64,000 nt of DNA, from contig OZ037769.1 of NCBI GenBank assembly GCA_964035545.1, positions 10,919,133 to 10,983,132 on the forward strand, read 5' to 3'. The stretch is from Bugula neritina (Eukaryota; Bryozoa; Gymnolaemata; Cheilostomatida; Bugulidae). The notes under the pieces are model-generated. The model was not told where the DNA came from. It made no database searches and saw nothing but the letters and a program-made list of their open reading frames with translations. Of this stretch, positions 1-11,666 are shown piece after piece. A program made the translations under genes and the position numbers. Numbering within the stretch: the first letter of the stretch is position 1; each line of letters begins with the position of its first letter.

Positions 1-349
1 ATCGCAAGCAAATTTCTGTTGGATAATGCAGAGTTACATTTAAGCTTGATTTAAATTGTTTACTTAACTGGAATCAAATTAAGAATTCAGTCAATTCTGG
101 GCAGAAATACAAGTGCACAAATACTGGCAATAGCAATGCGATAATTAAATGACATGTTGATCAGGCAAAAGGGACTGTAAATTTTGGTTCGTTTTTGCTT
201 ATTGTGTTTCATCTCTGGAGCGTCATTGTAGTTTAAGGACAAAAATAGAATTGTTACAGGGGAGGACAATTGTTGTCATGTCAACTTAATTATATCTGTA
301 CAATATCTTTACAACATAGTCGTATTACATTTATAATATTTCATAGTTT

Positions 350-515
350 GTTATGTATAGATCATACACTGTAAAGATAGACTGTTATGTGTAGATCACT
401 CACAGTAAAGATAGATTGTTGTGTATAGATCATACACAGTAAAGATAGATTGTTGTGTATAGATCATACACAGTAAAGATAGACTGTTGTGTATAGATCA
501 TACGCTGTAAAGCAT
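350..515. repeat. 34-bp minisatellite upstream of a terminal exon
   Basis: About five imperfect tandem copies of a unit of about 34 bp, each containing GTATAGATCATACAC and AGTAAAGATAGA. The array ends about 70 bp before the acceptor of the exon at 585, so it lies in the last intron of the gene entering from the left. Confidence 0.85.
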
Positions 516-584
516 GTTGTCTTTCTCTCGCTTTGCTCAAAAACATAACATTAGTCATCTGAATACTCCATCTTTTATCTGCAG

Positions 585-734
585 AAGATGAAGAACTTTG
601 GTGACTATTTGTCGTCAGTGAATGGCTTCATGGAGCTAGACCTGTCAGCACCTGCTGTGCCTACTCTAACTAACATTAGACAGCCTACGTCTGCTGATAT
701 TACTCTCTTCCGGCAATGTCTGGCTCAAAGGTAG
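585..734 (+). CDS. Terminal coding exon of an unrecognised gene (partial)
   Basis: A strong acceptor (TTTTATCTGCAG) precedes an open frame of 49 codons ending in TAG at 732-734. The peptide contains KMKNFGDYLSSVNGFMELDL near its start and ends ADITLFRQCLAQR. The stretch is richer in G and C than its flanks and is open throughout, which supports coding. It reads in phase 0 if the previous exon ends on a full codon. The rest of the gene lies left of the window. I do not recognise the protein family and no function is proposed. An AATAAA near 1043 could be its poly(A) signal. Confidence 0.6.
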   Translation, partial: KMKNFGDYLSSVNGFMELDLSAPAVPTLTNIRQPTSADITLFRQCLAQR

Positions 735-2886
735 CGGTTCTTTATGAACACGTGGAATGAACAAAGAATTGAAGTTACATTTTACTGTAAGATCGTCTGT
801 TATTAGTACCAGGAATGAATGAAGTCACATTTCACTTCAAAACCTTGATGAGGCCAAAATCACAAATTCAAAATTATATTATTGCAATTCTATAAAACAA
901 AAACACTCTGAAAACTAATGTGGTATATTAAACTGTTTCTATTGTATGTAGTACTTTTATTCAATCAAAGTTTAATTTATTTTTTGATACTGGTTTTTAT
1001 TTAATGCTGTTGGTAGACATTTATGTTACCTTTGTTTATTTCAATAAACAGTTTATTTGACTTCTCAACTATTTGTACCTTAGTGTTAAAATTAGGTATT
1101 TCGGACAAGTAAAATACACTGCAACAATATAGTGAAACTGCTGGTGCTAGTTCTCAATTGTTAGTTGCCTGTAGTTGTGTTGTTTTTCAAATCTAAATTT
1201 TATGTATCATTTATAAGCTGCAATCACAATGGATAATTCAGCTAAATGTCAACAAACTCTTAATGTCTAAATCAGACATGCTCTGCTAAATTAATTTGAT
1301 GCCCATGTATTTTTCAGGCCAGGAAGTGTTTCATATCTTAGCTCTACCAGAAATTAAGCTGATAATACCCTTTATTTTGCAATTTCCAAGTATTACTCCA
1401 TTATTATAATGTTACAAAACAGAAAAAAGTTAAATGTTTATTATTTTCAAAAAGTGTCATTGTGTGAACAAGATTAATCATTGCTCAATCTTGATCTGTG
1501 TCCAGTGACCTATGGAGTTTGGTGAGAACTGGAACGGTGAGATATAGAGGGAAAACTGTAGGTGTATTTATACTCTAATATTGTTGTAGTTTTATGCTAA
1601 CAACTACTATGTGTGAGTATGAGAAGCTAAAACATAACTCTTTGTATTTATCCAGGAGAGAGGACTGCGAGTGTTCCGAGAATGATAATATACATTTACA
1701 CACTTGGCATTTGAGAAAAGATATTAGATAAAACAGTAGTGCAACATCAGAACCATACATGAGTAGTAATACTAGCTAAATGTCACTGAGTGCATGTATT
1801 GTCCTGCTTATATAGGGGAGCTTAATCTTGATTGGCTCCACGAGTTCCGGTCTCCCTGCGGATGGCTATCTGCAGCCAAGTAGAGTGTGCAGAATCCCAA
1901 GGGTGCCGCCATGAGACATGCATGTGAGTGTTGCAGTTAAAAATAGAGATGCGTGGCCAATGTGCTTGCAGCACAGTTAGTTGAGTAGACTATGGTCCAT
2001 ATTGCGACCAAGGGAGGGGGTAGCATGATGTATGCCACGGCCATCGCAATATGAAACTTACAAGCTTGAAACCATGAAACGCAGTAAGAGCAAATAATTG
2101 TGCCCCATTGGGCCAAGCAGCACTATCGATAGTTTACATTAAACTTGCTGACCATTCGAATTCATCTCATTTCCTGAAGCTGTACCAGTGTTAAGGAAAG
2201 TAGTGCAGTGGAACACTCAACTCTACATTTTCAGTATGTTGCTTTATGTGAAAAGTGTCTATGTCTCCAGTTTATGCTGTAATTTGGTTGTGATTGGTTG
2301 AAAATGTTGACCCACTCAAGCAAAAGTGCGTTAGTTTCAGTGCATGACAATTCGATGTGCCACTCAATGGGACCACTTCTTTTGCACTCATTTTTATAAT
2401 AGGGAACTCAATAGGGAAATGTGATAGACATTTTTTAGTACTATAACCACAGTTTCACTTATAGATTCAGTTATAAATGTTATTTAAAGTCTTGGGAACT
2501 ATTTGTAAAAACTCTAAAATATAAGTGAACAGTTTATTGTGGTTGGATTTTACTTGGAGAGAAGTAAGATGTACTTATGGCAGGTTAAATTATTCTGTTA
2601 CACAAATGTGAAACTGTTATATCTGCAGATACAAACTATTTCAAATTAATAAAGTGGGAGTCATATGGACTGCCTCGAACTTAGACAGAATTTCAGCATA
2701 TTAGGGTTATTTTAACAAGGTGTTATAGATTGAAGATAAAAATAGAAAACTTTGAAGTATATTATAAATGAATTAATAGACGTATAAGAAACAGTAACTA
2801 AAATTAGATGTATGAGATAACATATTTAGCGAGTATAATACAAGTCAAAAACATTACTACATAATATTATTCTATGGTATAAGTTC
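735..2886. other. Intergenic stretch, no gene identified
   Basis: AT-rich DNA with no convincing ORF or exon. One GC-richer island (about 1815-2055) holds short open frames on both strands; the minus-strand one starts MAAPLGFCTLYLAAD and is only 34 codons. I could not link it to splice sites or a neighbouring exon, so it is left unassigned. Confidence 0.5.
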
Positions 2887-4017
2887 TCATATTAATGGTG
2901 TGCAGATCAGTTCACAGGCTGTTCTGCAGTTCGCGCCACCTGGAGGGCTGCCAGTGATGGTTCCATACGAGATTGGCTCGTCAGGGTTAGCCTGTCTCTT
3001 CTATAGAAAAATAATAGTAGCTAGTACACTTTACATACACGTCTGAGTTAAATAGGATATATGTAAGAAACGGGTCCAACTGTAAATGCACTGTGAAACC
3101 AGCCATATGCATTGCAATGCTGTAACATGTAAATATTAGATTAGAAAATAAAGCATAGTTTTGGCTACAACATTGCAGTACTACCATAAATATAGTACTG
3201 CAGACATGTGCGAATACAGATGGTGACATCGTAGTTGGAACTGGGGAACTGCAAAAACAGTATAATTTATGCTGTGATAGCAAAAGCAGTTTGGTCAGAG
3301 GTAGGTGCAGTAATGGAGAAATTAAGAAAAGCCTGTGTTCTGGATTAAAAATGTAGCATAAGAAGTTATGTTCTCGCGAGAATTTCAACCTATGCCGCAA
3401 ACCAAAATTTAATAATGAAATTAAAGAACTTAAGCTATCTCAATTTTTCTACTACTGTATCTAATAAGTGTTTAGTCAACAGTATAAAGCAGAAATCTGG
3501 AGAGATTAATTTATGTTTATTTAGTCATATATTTTTCTCAATTAGTTTAAGGTCCAGCATTAAGACTTATATATAGGGGAGCAGCCGTGGTCTAAGGGTT
3601 AAAACGTTTGCTATGTGAACGCGAAGTCATGGGTTCGAACCCCGACAAAGGCCATTGGTGATGTTAGAAAGAGCATCAAGTCATAATTGCTACTGTGCCT
3701 CATCTAAACAAGTCCTTATCCCGTTCCAACTAAAACTCTTTATATCAGGGCTTTCTCACAGGAATAGCGACTATAAACTTGCGAGATTAAGACTTATATA
3801 ACCACAGTGAGTTTTGCATAGTAGCACGTACGTGAATAGAGTGAGCAGTTGGCCTAGCCTCTACCAGATTTATGGCTATCATGTTGCTCTGCCACAACCA
3901 GATGTTAAACCCTGTCTGTAGAAGAAGCAGAACTACCACAACTACCAGCAAAACATCTTTCACTCGCTGACATCTTCCATGTGGTGAGCCCTTCTTTTCA
4001 ATCTCTGTGAACTCCAT
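2887..4017 (-). CDS. Candidate two-exon small membrane protein
   Basis: Exon 1 (4017-3832) starts at an ATG and encodes 62 residues. After the basic stretch GRCQRVK comes a hydrophobic segment, VLLVVVVVLLLLQTGFNIWL, at about residues 21-40, reading as a signal anchor. The exon ends in a good donor (CAC|GTACGT) in phase 0. Exon 2 (3000-2887) follows TATTTTCTATAG, also phase 0, and encodes 37 residues including GANCRTACELICTPLI before TGA. Joined length is about 99 residues. The phase match and local GC rise support it. There is no recognised homologue, and the 832-bp intron would contain a SINE. Without splicing, the exon 1 frame runs on and stops at a TAA in the SINE's right-hand target-site duplication. 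It is a model needing transcript support. Confidence 0.3.
3574..3785 (+). mobile_element. tRNA-derived SINE, full-length copy with target-site duplication
   Basis: The head resembles a tRNA: A-box-like TGGTCTAAGGG near 3590 and B-box GGTTCGAACCC near 3633. A tRNA-unrelated body follows, ending in TGACTATAAACTTGCG. A 15-bp direct repeat, ATTAAGACTTATATA, flanks the element at 3559-3573 and 3786-3800, the expected mark of LINE-driven insertion. Related copies lie at about 30673, 47520 and 61804. Confidence 0.9.
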
Positions 4018-4579
4018 GCTGTACCATTCGGAATAAATTACACTCACTTTTATAATTATATTTTTTAAAACTGGAAAATGTGCCCAGGTTATAAAAACAA
4101 TAATTAAAATAAATTGTTATCTTATAAAATATTATATTAGCTTTGTTTTTATTTGGTAAATGGTTTTGGTATGTAAAATAAGCAAACCAAATGAATTTAT
4201 AAATGTTATAAAGTTTGCATCTTGAATAATAATTTATACAAAGTGGTACAGCGTTCTTGAATACCAGCAGTAAGATATATTGGAAATATCAATCATCTAC
4301 AGAAAACTCACAATAAATGCTATATTTATGTATTATAAGCACTAAATTACATCATTGTGTTATTTATAGATTGTGAAGTCTGAAAATCCCAAACTTAAAT
4401 ACAGAAACTAGTTTATAAGAGATATGCTATAAGCACATAAAAGTGTTGAAAAACAATATAAATGTAGTATTGCTAAAAAAAGAGAACTGACCTTTCAACT
4501 GTCGTATCTGCTTATATTTATAGCAAAATCCAACAGTCAACTAAAATAACTTTATATTTATGACTGAGTTGAAAGAGTT
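4018..4579. other. Intergenic stretch, nothing identified
   Basis: AT-rich sequence (about 75% A+T by eye) with no ORF, repeat or promoter motif that I can support. Confidence 0.5.
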
Positions 4580-5634
4580 TTTATGCTTGACTGTCTCGCT
4601 TGCTACCAGAAACTGAAATGGCCTGTGCTACTTGCATACAAGAGCTAATTCATCACATCCAGGCCAAATTAGAAATCAGCATTAGCTGGGCTGCTAAAAT
4701 CATCAAAACAACAGCATATATCCCTGTGACAGCTTTCATCACTGGCAACCCATTGCATCATAATATTGAATCTGCTATGCAATTTCTGCTCTTACAATTA
4801 TGATTCATAAAGTATATTATGTAATAATATTTTATTATAGTGCAATGCATTATACAGTCTGCTCATTCAAGTGCACTAAAAGAACATATTATTAATTTTG
4901 GTACACTGATGTACCCCCATATTAAGGAAATGCATATATGTGCTACTGAAGTGCTTAGTCAGAGTGAAAATATTTCACAAAAAATCATAAATCTAAACAG
5001 AAACACAACTGTGAAATTCTTTTTCTGTAATCTACATCAAATGCTATTAGCCAAATTTAGTAAATATAGAATATTTATTTTCTACCAGACTTGCACTAAA
5101 TTTATATTATATAATTATATTACATATGAAAAAGTGATTAGACATCTGATTACAGAGAAACCCCCTTACAAGTGCACTATGCACCAAGATATTTTTTATT
5201 TTCCTCACACATACAGAATTATAAGTAATATTATGCAAAATTTGTGCAACAAAAGTGATTGCAAATTTATTGAGCAATACAAAGCAGTTATTAAGTAATA
5301 TCATGTATGTATACTAAATTCACAAGATTGACTGCTTTACACTAAAATATTGTACTTGGTAGAATGTGATAAAAATTTAAATGTTGAAAGGGCATATGCA
5401 GACATTATATATTCAAATAACAACTCGTATATAGAACTTTCGTCAAAAACATTATTACTTCATACAGTTGTTCATATATTTGCATCATTTCATCATATTA
5501 TGCTGAAATCATTTAAGTATGGCAGAAGTTGTCTTCTTTTGTTAGTACTTTTTACAACTAGTGTTTTAAAACTGAAAGCAAGTAAATTGAGATTTGGTAT
5601 AAAAGTATCATATAAAATGTCATATAACTAAACA
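4580..5634 (+). CDS. String of unrecognised ORFs (possible orphan gene or degraded element)
   Basis: Three consecutive plus-strand open frames fill about 1 kb. The first (about 4590-4803) contains MACATCIQELIHHIQAKLEI. The second (4828-5298, about 155 codons) contains LKEHIINFGTLMYPHIKEMH. The third (5350-5631) contains LLLHTVVHIFASFHHIMLKS. None begins with a well-placed ATG at its left edge, and a TTTATTATAG acceptor-like motif sits at the left edge of the second. Composition is rich in Ile, His and Lys with scattered Cys. They could be exons of one lineage-specific gene, or remnants of a mobile element. I found no splice set that joins all three in phase. No function is proposed. Confidence 0.25.
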
Positions 5635-5639
5635 TGCTG

Positions 5640-6358
5640 TGTTGAGGTATCTGGAGCGTACGTTGCTAAGCAACACAATAATTTAATGAATGGTTGTTAC
5701 AAAACTAACTAAATAACAGCTTTAGAAAATTTTAAAAAGTTCTCATCTAGAGATGATCTGTCATAAAGTTCATAAATAAGTAATTATTGTTTTCTAATGT
5801 TAGGCTGCATGAAGATGGTCAATGTGAAGATTACAATAGACTAAGTGAATCTAGTATAGTAGGGGTAAGAGGGGGGGATAATTACCTAACAGGTTAGATT
5901 ACTTGCACATAATATGCTTCTTAGTCTACCCGTAGAATATTTTGGTAACTTTTGTCAATTTTCATGATATTAACATAAATCTATTACAGTATGATATAAT
6001 TTATTTATATAGAATATTATTGATTGCATTAGTTCATGAAAGTTACACTTTGACATCACAATTGAGTAACACAAATAACATAATAATATTGATAGTTTGG
6101 CAATGAAACTAAAATAGAGTTCAAGTAGCGGAATAAATAGGTAAGACAGAAAATAAGCAAAACAGGCCACAATGATAACTTCAACAGAGTTTCACTGAAC
6201 TAGAGTAGAGAATTTGATTACTTCAACTCAAGATTGTATCTTCACATTAGTATTTAGTTACAGGAGCCATGAGTTCAATATATCCTCATATCTACATGAG
6301 AGTAGCTATGAAATTGCACTTAGCAGAAGTGAATACAAGAAGTATGTCCATATGGTGG
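5640..6358. other. LZTFL1 3' flank
   Basis: No coding sequence seen. On the minus strand an AATAAA (plus-strand TTTATT near 6001) could be the LZTFL1 poly(A) signal, giving a 3' UTR of about 360 bp. Confidence 0.4.
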
Positions 6359-8991
6359 TTAGTCATCCAACTCCTCGTACTTGGCCAGTCTCCTTCGCAG
6401 GGTCTTCATCTGGTCATTCTTCTTTTGCAGCATTTGTTTCAAGTTCTTAAATGGAGTTGTCTGACTCACCTGAAAGTAGCAACAAAGATAATACAGAGCT
6501 AATCAGACTCCAACCCACCACCAGATCTCAACCCACCACCAGACCTCAACCTACCACCAGATATCAACCTATCACCAGATCTTAACCTAGCACCAGACCT
6601 TAACCTAGCACCAGACCTCAACCCACCACCAGACCTCAACCTACCACCAGATATCAACCTACCACCAGATATCAACCTACCACCAGATATCAACCTATCA
6701 CCAGACCTCAACCTACCACCAGACCTCAACCTACCACCAGATCTTAACCTACCACCAGATTTCAACTGATTGGTGGTGATTTAGATACAAAATTATGAGT
6801 TTGTGACTAACAAACTAAAATAAATATTATTTAATAAATTACAAAGAATCTGTGCGACATTAATTTCATTTACCATGTCTAACAATACTACTCTAATGTG
6901 ACATAACTGTTAGTCCAGCTGATAGCACAGCTTTTCTATGAGTTTATCATATGGCATACTAAGTATATGTAGTATACTAAGTATATGTAGTATATTAAGT
7001 ATATATGGTATACTGAGTATATGTTGTATACTGAGTATGTATAGTATAATGAGTATATATAGTATACTAAGTATACGTAGTAGTATACTGAGTAGTATAC
7101 TATGAAGTGGGTAAAGTATACTAAGTGCACTGTGAAAATACACAAAACACTTGCACCTTCTTTCACTTCTAAAATAATGATTAAAACAGTTTTTAACACT
7201 TTAATTAGAGCATTGTCACTGTTCAAAGTTTTATTGTTACTAGTTGTACCTAACACCTACCTTCTTCTCTAGCTCCTTCTCGGCCATGTCTAACATTTCC
7301 TGAACTTTGAGCAGTTCGTGTTTTGTCTCCACCATATTAGACTCCATCTTATCAGCCTTGGCATTAGCCTGCTGCACATCCCCTTCCATGGTAGAGCGCA
7401 AGCTTCTCAACTAAGGTCAAGGAAATAGCAATGGGAATACGTGAGCAACTCACACACAAAGGAGGTAGGAAAAGTAGGCTGCTGTGAAAACTTGCATCTT
7501 ATAACTAAGAAAATAATATCTTACTAGTAGAAAATAAAAAACAACTACTTCTATCAGCATATGTGGTAAACAATTAGACATATCAAATTATATTTTGTAT
7601 TACACAGATAGTTGGAACAAAAGAAAATCTATAGCTGCACTATAGTTAATTTAATATAAAAACTTATTTTCACTCAAAAAATGCAGTTTGTCAACTAATG
7701 ACCTAAAGATGAGTAACCATATTTGCTGAAAAATTGCATAAGAGGAGACAACTAAGTAAACTCAAAATGATAGTCATAGAAAATTTCTGAACTGAAGATA
7801 ATTCTTTTCTCGAACTGGCAGGACTTGGACTAAAATCAATTCATGGTAAAATAAAGACTCACCAACTTCTCATAGAATAATCTAGAAGCTCACCTGTTGT
7901 TCCAGTTCCTGGACCTCAGCAGGGTCATAACCTTTCTTTTTATTCATGGCAGCTTTCAATGCTTCTTCTTTGCTCCTCAACTGATTTGAAAGAGCTGACT
8001 TTTCTTCAGATACTCCAAGAGCTTGTTTTTCCACATTTCCAAGTCTAAAATAATGCAGAAACGTTAAAAATACAATTAATTTGACTATTTAAAAATATTT
8101 GCAAACAAGACTAGGTATGTTTAAAAATGTAAATACAAAATTTATTTTTGGCAATTTAGAAGACTAGGTGTGCTAAAAACCCTTTTTTGTCAGTGGTGTT
8201 TAAACTTTCATGAGACCAGAAAATAGCATGGCAGTCAGAAATAGCCACTCCATCACTATGTTAGCACTCATAAACTCACTAATAAAGTTACTGTTTGAAG
8301 TTGGTAGGGTGATGCAGTGCAAACACTGAAAGGCACAATAATATTATGAAGGTTAAACTTTAACCATGGTGTAACCTTAAGAAAAAGCTTTTACATTTAC
8401 CATTTACTTGTGCATTTAAATATGAGCACATGTATTGCATGTATAACAATCATCTAAGCAATACAGTTTGTCAACTTAATACCTTGATCGCAGCATTTCA
8501 TTTTCCTGTTCCAATTCTTGAATTTTCATAGATAACAATGCAGTTGTTCCACTTTCATTGAGTGGCTCTAATTTAGAAGAGGCTAATGCAGACAAATCTG
8601 TATCACGAGAAGTGCCCATAAATTCAGCTTCTTCAAAGTCTTTAATCTTCTCGAGCAGTTCGCGGTTTTCTAATTCTGAAATGTCAGCTTGTAACTTTAG
8701 GTGCCACTTTTCAGCTTGTTGAAAGAGTTGACGCAACAGAAGAACGTTTGTATGAGACGTATTAAGTAACTCTTCATCTACTTCACCACGTACTACTGCC
8801 AACAAGCCATCTAACATTTCAGTAACTTCATCCACAGTGTATGTGTCTTCAAACAGCCGACTTGACTTTAGATCTTCAAAACAAGCATCAACACATCTGA
8901 GCCTTTGACTCCTCTGGTATCTAGCAAAGCGCATATAATTTATCACAGTGGCTTGATGGTGGTCATTAAGACCTAAAGATCCAGTAGCCAT
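6359..8991 (-). CDS. LZTFL1: Leucine zipper transcription factor-like 1 (BBS17)
   Basis: Four coding exons, 8991-8483, 8044-7894, 7410-7261 and 6469-6359, join in phase to 306 residues; the human protein has 299. The N-terminus shows the family signatures LGLNDHHQATVINYMRFAR, NVLLLRQLFQQAEKWHLKLQ and ISELENRELLEKI. Exon 3 carries ETKHELLKVQEMLDMAEKEL, and the last exon KKNDQMKTLRRRLAKYEELDD, matching the conserved C-terminal coiled coil. In animals LZTFL1 binds the BBSome and limits its entry into cilia, so it regulates ciliary membrane-protein traffic; despite its name it is mainly cytoplasmic. The ATG at 8991 was chosen because it aligns with known starts; an upstream in-frame ATG at 9009 adds six residues. 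Intron 3 contains two minisatellites. It is divergent from TPRKB. Confidence 0.95.
6508..6768. repeat. 18-bp minisatellite in LZTFL1 intron 3
   Basis: About 14 tandem copies of an 18-bp unit, typified by AACCTACCACCAGATATC. It begins about 40 bp inside the intron from the acceptor of LZTFL1 exon 4. The unit is a multiple of three, so a spurious Ser/Gly/Arg-rich ORF appears on the minus strand. Confidence 0.95.
6954..7105. repeat. 18-bp palindrome-rich minisatellite in LZTFL1 intron 3
   Basis: About eight degenerate copies of a unit like ACTAAGTATATGTAGTAT. Individual units are near-palindromic (GTATACT cores). Confidence 0.85.
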
Positions 8992-9499
8992 AGTTTTTAA
9001 AAAAAGCACCGGTGAGCCCTAAATGACAAAACACTGAAAATTTGAGGACTAGGATTAAATTGATTGTGCAAAATTTATGATGCTCCTAGGTGATGTAAAA
9101 TGGCGTGGAGCCTAAGTTTTTAAATGGATTTGTTACAGCAATACAAAGGGCTATGCATTCTATCGAACTTATCTAGCATAATTGTTAGAAATTATGGTTA
9201 ATATTTTCAAAAAGAGCTATTTGCATGTGTAGTTTTTCTTACTAATTATTACTAGTCGTTAGTAATATATTTTACATAAAATTAATTTTAATTTTCATTA
9301 AAATAAAAAAATTTTAAAAGTTAAAATTTTATTTTTGAAAATGCTATGAAAAAATATTTTAAAACGTAGTTTTCGAAACTCGTAAGGGTTACACTGAGTG
9401 TACAAAGCTGAAGGAAGGTTCGACTAAATGTTATGTTAATTTAATGATTGCAATTATAGCTCTACAAGAATCCTTACAGTCATAGTTGATTTGAGTAAA
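8992..9499. promoter_or_regulatory. Shared 508-bp divergent promoter region, LZTFL1 / TPRKB
   Basis: The two start codons face away from each other, 508 bp apart, with no other gene between. This implies a bidirectional promoter. I see no clear TATA box or RFX X-box; the middle (9240-9360) is very A/T-rich. The call is by position, not by motif. Confidence 0.5.
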
Positions 9500-11279
9500 A
9501 TGAAAGAATTGGATTTGGCCGTAAATATAAATATTGGATCAGAAGATGCCCTGGTAGCGTTAATCAGCAAAATAACAAATGCAAATGCTGTCAAGAAGGA
9601 ACTGATCACTGGGAGTCTCGCTGCTTCGCTAATCAACTGCACGCACGTTAGAGTTTGACTTTTCTGCTAATTTCTCTCTAACTTTAACTTGAAGTTTATT
9701 GTCATAATTAACCTCATAGGTCAAAACGATTTGTAGTCAATAGCGTATTAGTTGTAGTTCAAGTTCTAGATTAGGCTTTCAGCTTTTAGTTTTATTGTAT
9801 TTTAATCTAATTTCAAGGATCCCTGCGCTTACTCTTACTCTTAGCATCAATACTGGTTACTTAATGCTTATGGGGAATATCAATAATTATAATCTTAATG
9901 TTTATAGTAGTACTTCGAGTGCAATCCTAATCTATAACTCTATGAAGAGTTACTAGTTGTAGTTAATTATCAACCTGACTAACTCACTATATTAACATAT
10001 TTATATTAATATTAAGTGTAATATTTCCAATACCATTTCTTGTTATCCTAAATTGACTATATTCTAAATTCACAAGATCTTTTATTGGGTATCGCAATTG
10101 CATTGAATTGGGTATTTGTCAAAGTTAAAATCTTGTTGATAAGTACAGCTCTTATATGTGTTATTGAAATATAATTATACTTTCTTGTAATTTTGCAGAT
10201 TCTTGACTCTTGTCAATTACAGCTTGCCATATATAAAGCTCGAATTGCTCAGACTAGAGAAAAAATGACAACAAGAAATGTCTATTCTGAAATTCTTTAT
10301 AATCTTTCGCCAAATCGTCAGGTAAAAAGCTTAGTCACATTCTTTCCGGGCTTCTAGTTTCAGCACTTACTAGCCATGAAAGTTAGTTTGGTCAAACTCT
10401 GTTGAATCAGCTGCATTTGGATCGTATTGTTTACCTGCTCTTCAGATTACCCAGGCATTCAAACTGTTTGGCATTCAGGACACTGACACTGCAAGCTTAG
10501 TAGTTACTGTGGGAGACTCCAAGGAGAGCAACATGCACCAAGTTGTCAGTCTACTGGAGTCAGGAGGAGCAGTATGCTTACCTTTTGAGGATATCAGTCA
10601 GTTCAATTCATTAGAAAGTATTGAAAAGGTATTGACTTCATTGATGATAAGCTTGTATTTTAATGTTGAAAAGTGCCGGTGGTTTGACAATTTTGTCTCA
10701 ATTATTTTAAGATCAAACAATTAGTAAGATTTGGTCAAAGCTGCTGTTTAAAAACTTGTTGTTTTTTGTTTTGCAATAAATGCATACTCCTTGAGCTGTC
10801 TTCACATTATATGATAATAGGTTAATGTTACTAAATACATGCTATCATGGATTTTATTTTGCACAACAGTTCATAATGATTATTAGCTTTTTTATTAATT
10901 TTTCCAAAAATTCTAAAACAAAAGTGACTACATCTTCGAAAATATATTTAATCAACTGGATAATAATTTGGAGAAACAATTTTTGGTTTGCTCAAATTAG
11001 AGTAATTGTGTATTTTCTCTGATCCAAGAGGAGGCAATTACTGAATGATGCAGCACCATAAATTGGCTTATATTGTTATCATACTTTGTTATGTCGATTC
11101 ACTGGAAAGTCAAATATGTTAAGTGTCTAGCTAATGATTCCTATTCTTTCATTAAAGTATTCAATATATTATTTTAAATTATTTGGCAGCTGTACAAAAT
11201 CCAAGATGAAGAGCTCAAGGTGGGCACTCTTTCAGAGGCTGTGGTGAGTAGAATTGCGGCAAAAGAGATCATTGCTTGA
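9500..11279 (+). CDS. TPRKB: EKC/KEOPS complex subunit TPRKB (Cgi121 family)
   Basis: Four exons, 9500-9646, 10199-10321, 10446-10628 and 11190-11279, all split in phase 0. They join to 180 residues; the human protein has 175. Diagnostic matches are ITNANAVKKELITGSLAASLIN (shown in pieces: NANAVKKEL, GSLAASLIN), QLAIYKARIAQTREKMTTRN with EILYNLSPN in exon 2, ITQAFKLFGI in exon 3, and VGTLSEAVVSRIAAKEII at the C-terminus. TPRKB binds the Bud32/PRPK kinase and is an accessory subunit of KEOPS, which makes the t6A modification at position 37 of tRNAs reading ANN codons. An in-frame TAA at 9437 and alignment to the family support the start at 9500. The donor of exon 1 (CAC|GTTAGA) was fixed by alignment. 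Poly(A) candidates (AATAAA) occur at about 11499 and 11534, towards the convergent coiled-coil gene. Confidence 0.93.
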
Positions 11280-11666
11280 AGCAATTTTGTTGGAGAGCTT
11301 GTTGACATTGTGTAATGAAATGCTACACTTGCTCTAGATAGATAGTACACTCTACACATGTGTTGCTGATTCTGATTGGATGCTTTATGTAAACAGAAAC
11401 TCTAAGCGGTCTAACCACTAACTAGGAGCAGCATATTGCTACTGCTCATTAAAACAATCTTTTCTGCTCTAAAGTTTGCTATTTTTTTACTCTATAACAA
11501 TAAAAGTCACTGATATTATTTAGTTCTTTGATCAATAAATAGGTGGTACATAATGCAGATAGCGTTTACATGTTACTTGATTTTATTTTGAACAGACAAT
11601 TTTTATGATAAACGATAATAACGAAACATAAAGAATGTTGCCACTTGATTAACATATAACAATACA
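11280..11666. other. Convergent 3' ends of TPRKB and the coiled-coil gene
   Basis: A 387-bp gap between the two stop codons. It has plus-strand AATAAA motifs (about 11499, 11534) and a minus-strand AATAAA (plus TTTATT near 11582), so the two 3' UTRs probably overlap. Confidence 0.55.

Noticed and set aside
1815-2055. GC-richer island with a 34-codon minus-strand frame starting MAAPLGFCTLYL
   Set aside because: No splice partner in phase, no repeat family recognised, and too short to call a gene.
6499-6765. Minus-strand ORF of Ser-Gly-Gly-Arg-Leu repeats
   Set aside because: Generated by the 18-bp minisatellite within LZTFL1 intron 3, with no splice or start support.
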